Shown: positions 13,173 to 13,244 of the stretch, one piece after another
Numbering within the stretch: the first letter of the stretch is position 1
Layout: every line of letters begins with the position of its first letter
From: JAGMDK01 sp023128695
GTDB taxonomy: Bacteria; Planctomycetota; Phycisphaerae; UBA1845; Fen-1342
Direction of reading: 5' to 3'
Length of the DNA stretch: 13,244 nt
NCBI GenBank assembly: GCA_030628805.1
Contig: DAOVQG010000114.1
Span: forward strand, 1-13,244
Made by a program: the position numbers and the translations under genes
The notes under the pieces: generated by a model
The model's input: only the letters and a program-made list of their open reading frames with translations
Told to the model about the DNA's origin: nothing
Databases searched by the model: none

Positions 13173-13217
13173 GAATTGCAAGGTAAGCACGGACGATCAT
13201 CCAAAACCTTGCAATTC
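13173..13217. repeat. 12-bp inverted repeat near the right edge
   Basis: GAATTGCAAGGT (13173-13184) and ACCTTGCAATTC (13206-13217) are perfect inverted copies separated by 21 bases. They lie just upstream of an ATG at 13229. It may be an operator, a terminator-like hairpin or another dispersed palindrome. Confidence 0.6.
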
Positions 13218-13228
13218 AGAACGGATTC

Positions 13229-13244
13229 ATGAAACCAAAAGCCC
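13229..13244 (+). CDS. Possible start of a gene cut by the window edge
   Basis: ATG at 13229 opens MKPKA before the sequence ends. GGA stands 4 bases upstream, a poor ribosome binding site. dnaN is a common neighbour of dnaA, but MKPKA does not look like a usual DnaN N-terminus. Five codons cannot establish a gene. Confidence 0.2.

Larger units (their letters stand above)
12630..13228. other. Non-coding region after dnaA, candidate replication origin
   Basis: Roughly 600 bp after dnaA contain no convincing gene. An AT-rich stretch (about 12834-12884) stands out against the GC-rich surroundings and is framed by the inverted repeat TTACTACTA (12843-12851) and TAGTAGTAA (12875-12883); it could serve as an unwinding element. 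No perfect DnaA box TTATCCACA was found. Near matches are CTGTTCACA at 12636-12644 and CTTCTCACA at about 12715-12723. Origins commonly adjoin dnaA, but this is inference; GC skew of a longer contig is needed. The rest of the region holds palindromes listed separately. Confidence 0.4.

Noticed and set aside
12894..13204. Open frames of 78 to 96 codons on either strand after dnaA
   Set aside because: They cover the inverted repeats, the products are Cys/Arg/Ser-rich without recognisable domain, and no good ribosome site is present.
1..13244. tRNA or rRNA genes
   Set aside because: No T-loop GGTTCGAAT-type motif with matching acceptor stem and no rRNA-like segment was noticed by eye; a covariance search was not possible.

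Overview
The window looks like chromosomal DNA of a GC-rich bacterium, most probably a member of the Planctomycetota. The basis is inference: short palindromic repeats fill almost every gap between genes, including 33-bp units whose translation reads WEGEAPAEP, which I recall as typical of planctomycete genomes, and several proteins have a planctomycete flavour. No 16S rRNA or other decisive marker is present. Ten genes are supported, with a possible eleventh cut by the right edge.

The left two thirds is transcribed leftwards. In order of transcription it holds a small four-helix membrane protein (8265-7828), an FtsX/MacB-type ABC permease (7681-6479), its LolD-type ATPase (6482-5808, ATGA overlap with the permease), a multi-spanning membrane protein with a VTT/DedA-like C-terminal half (5830-5054, overlapping the ATPase), a secreted protein of unknown function (4925-3201), a coiled-coil protein with a C-terminal membrane anchor (2869-2117), and glutamine-dependent NAD+ synthetase nadE (1871-228). 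The overlaps make the ABC pair and the VTT-like protein one translational unit.

The right third is transcribed rightwards: asd (aspartate-semialdehyde dehydrogenase, lysine/threonine/methionine pathway), truD (tRNA pseudouridine synthase) and dnaA (replication initiator). About 600 bp without a convincing gene follow dnaA. They contain an AT-rich stretch and many inverted repeats, and are a reasonable but unproven candidate for the replication origin. The two gene blocks diverge at 8266-8562.

The gaps are the most interesting part. They hold a 7-bp tandem array touching the nadE Shine-Dalgarno, a family of 26-bp hairpins, 50-bp double palindromes (one of which supplies the stop codon of the coiled-coil gene), a nested palindrome in the divergent promoter region, a six-plus-two 33-bp array, and a compact pseudoknot-like fold in the asd leader. 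No complete transposase, phage gene, CRISPR array, tRNA or rRNA was seen. I did not find a clear new multi-gene system; the best candidates for something undescribed are the asd leader structure and the palindromic repeat families.
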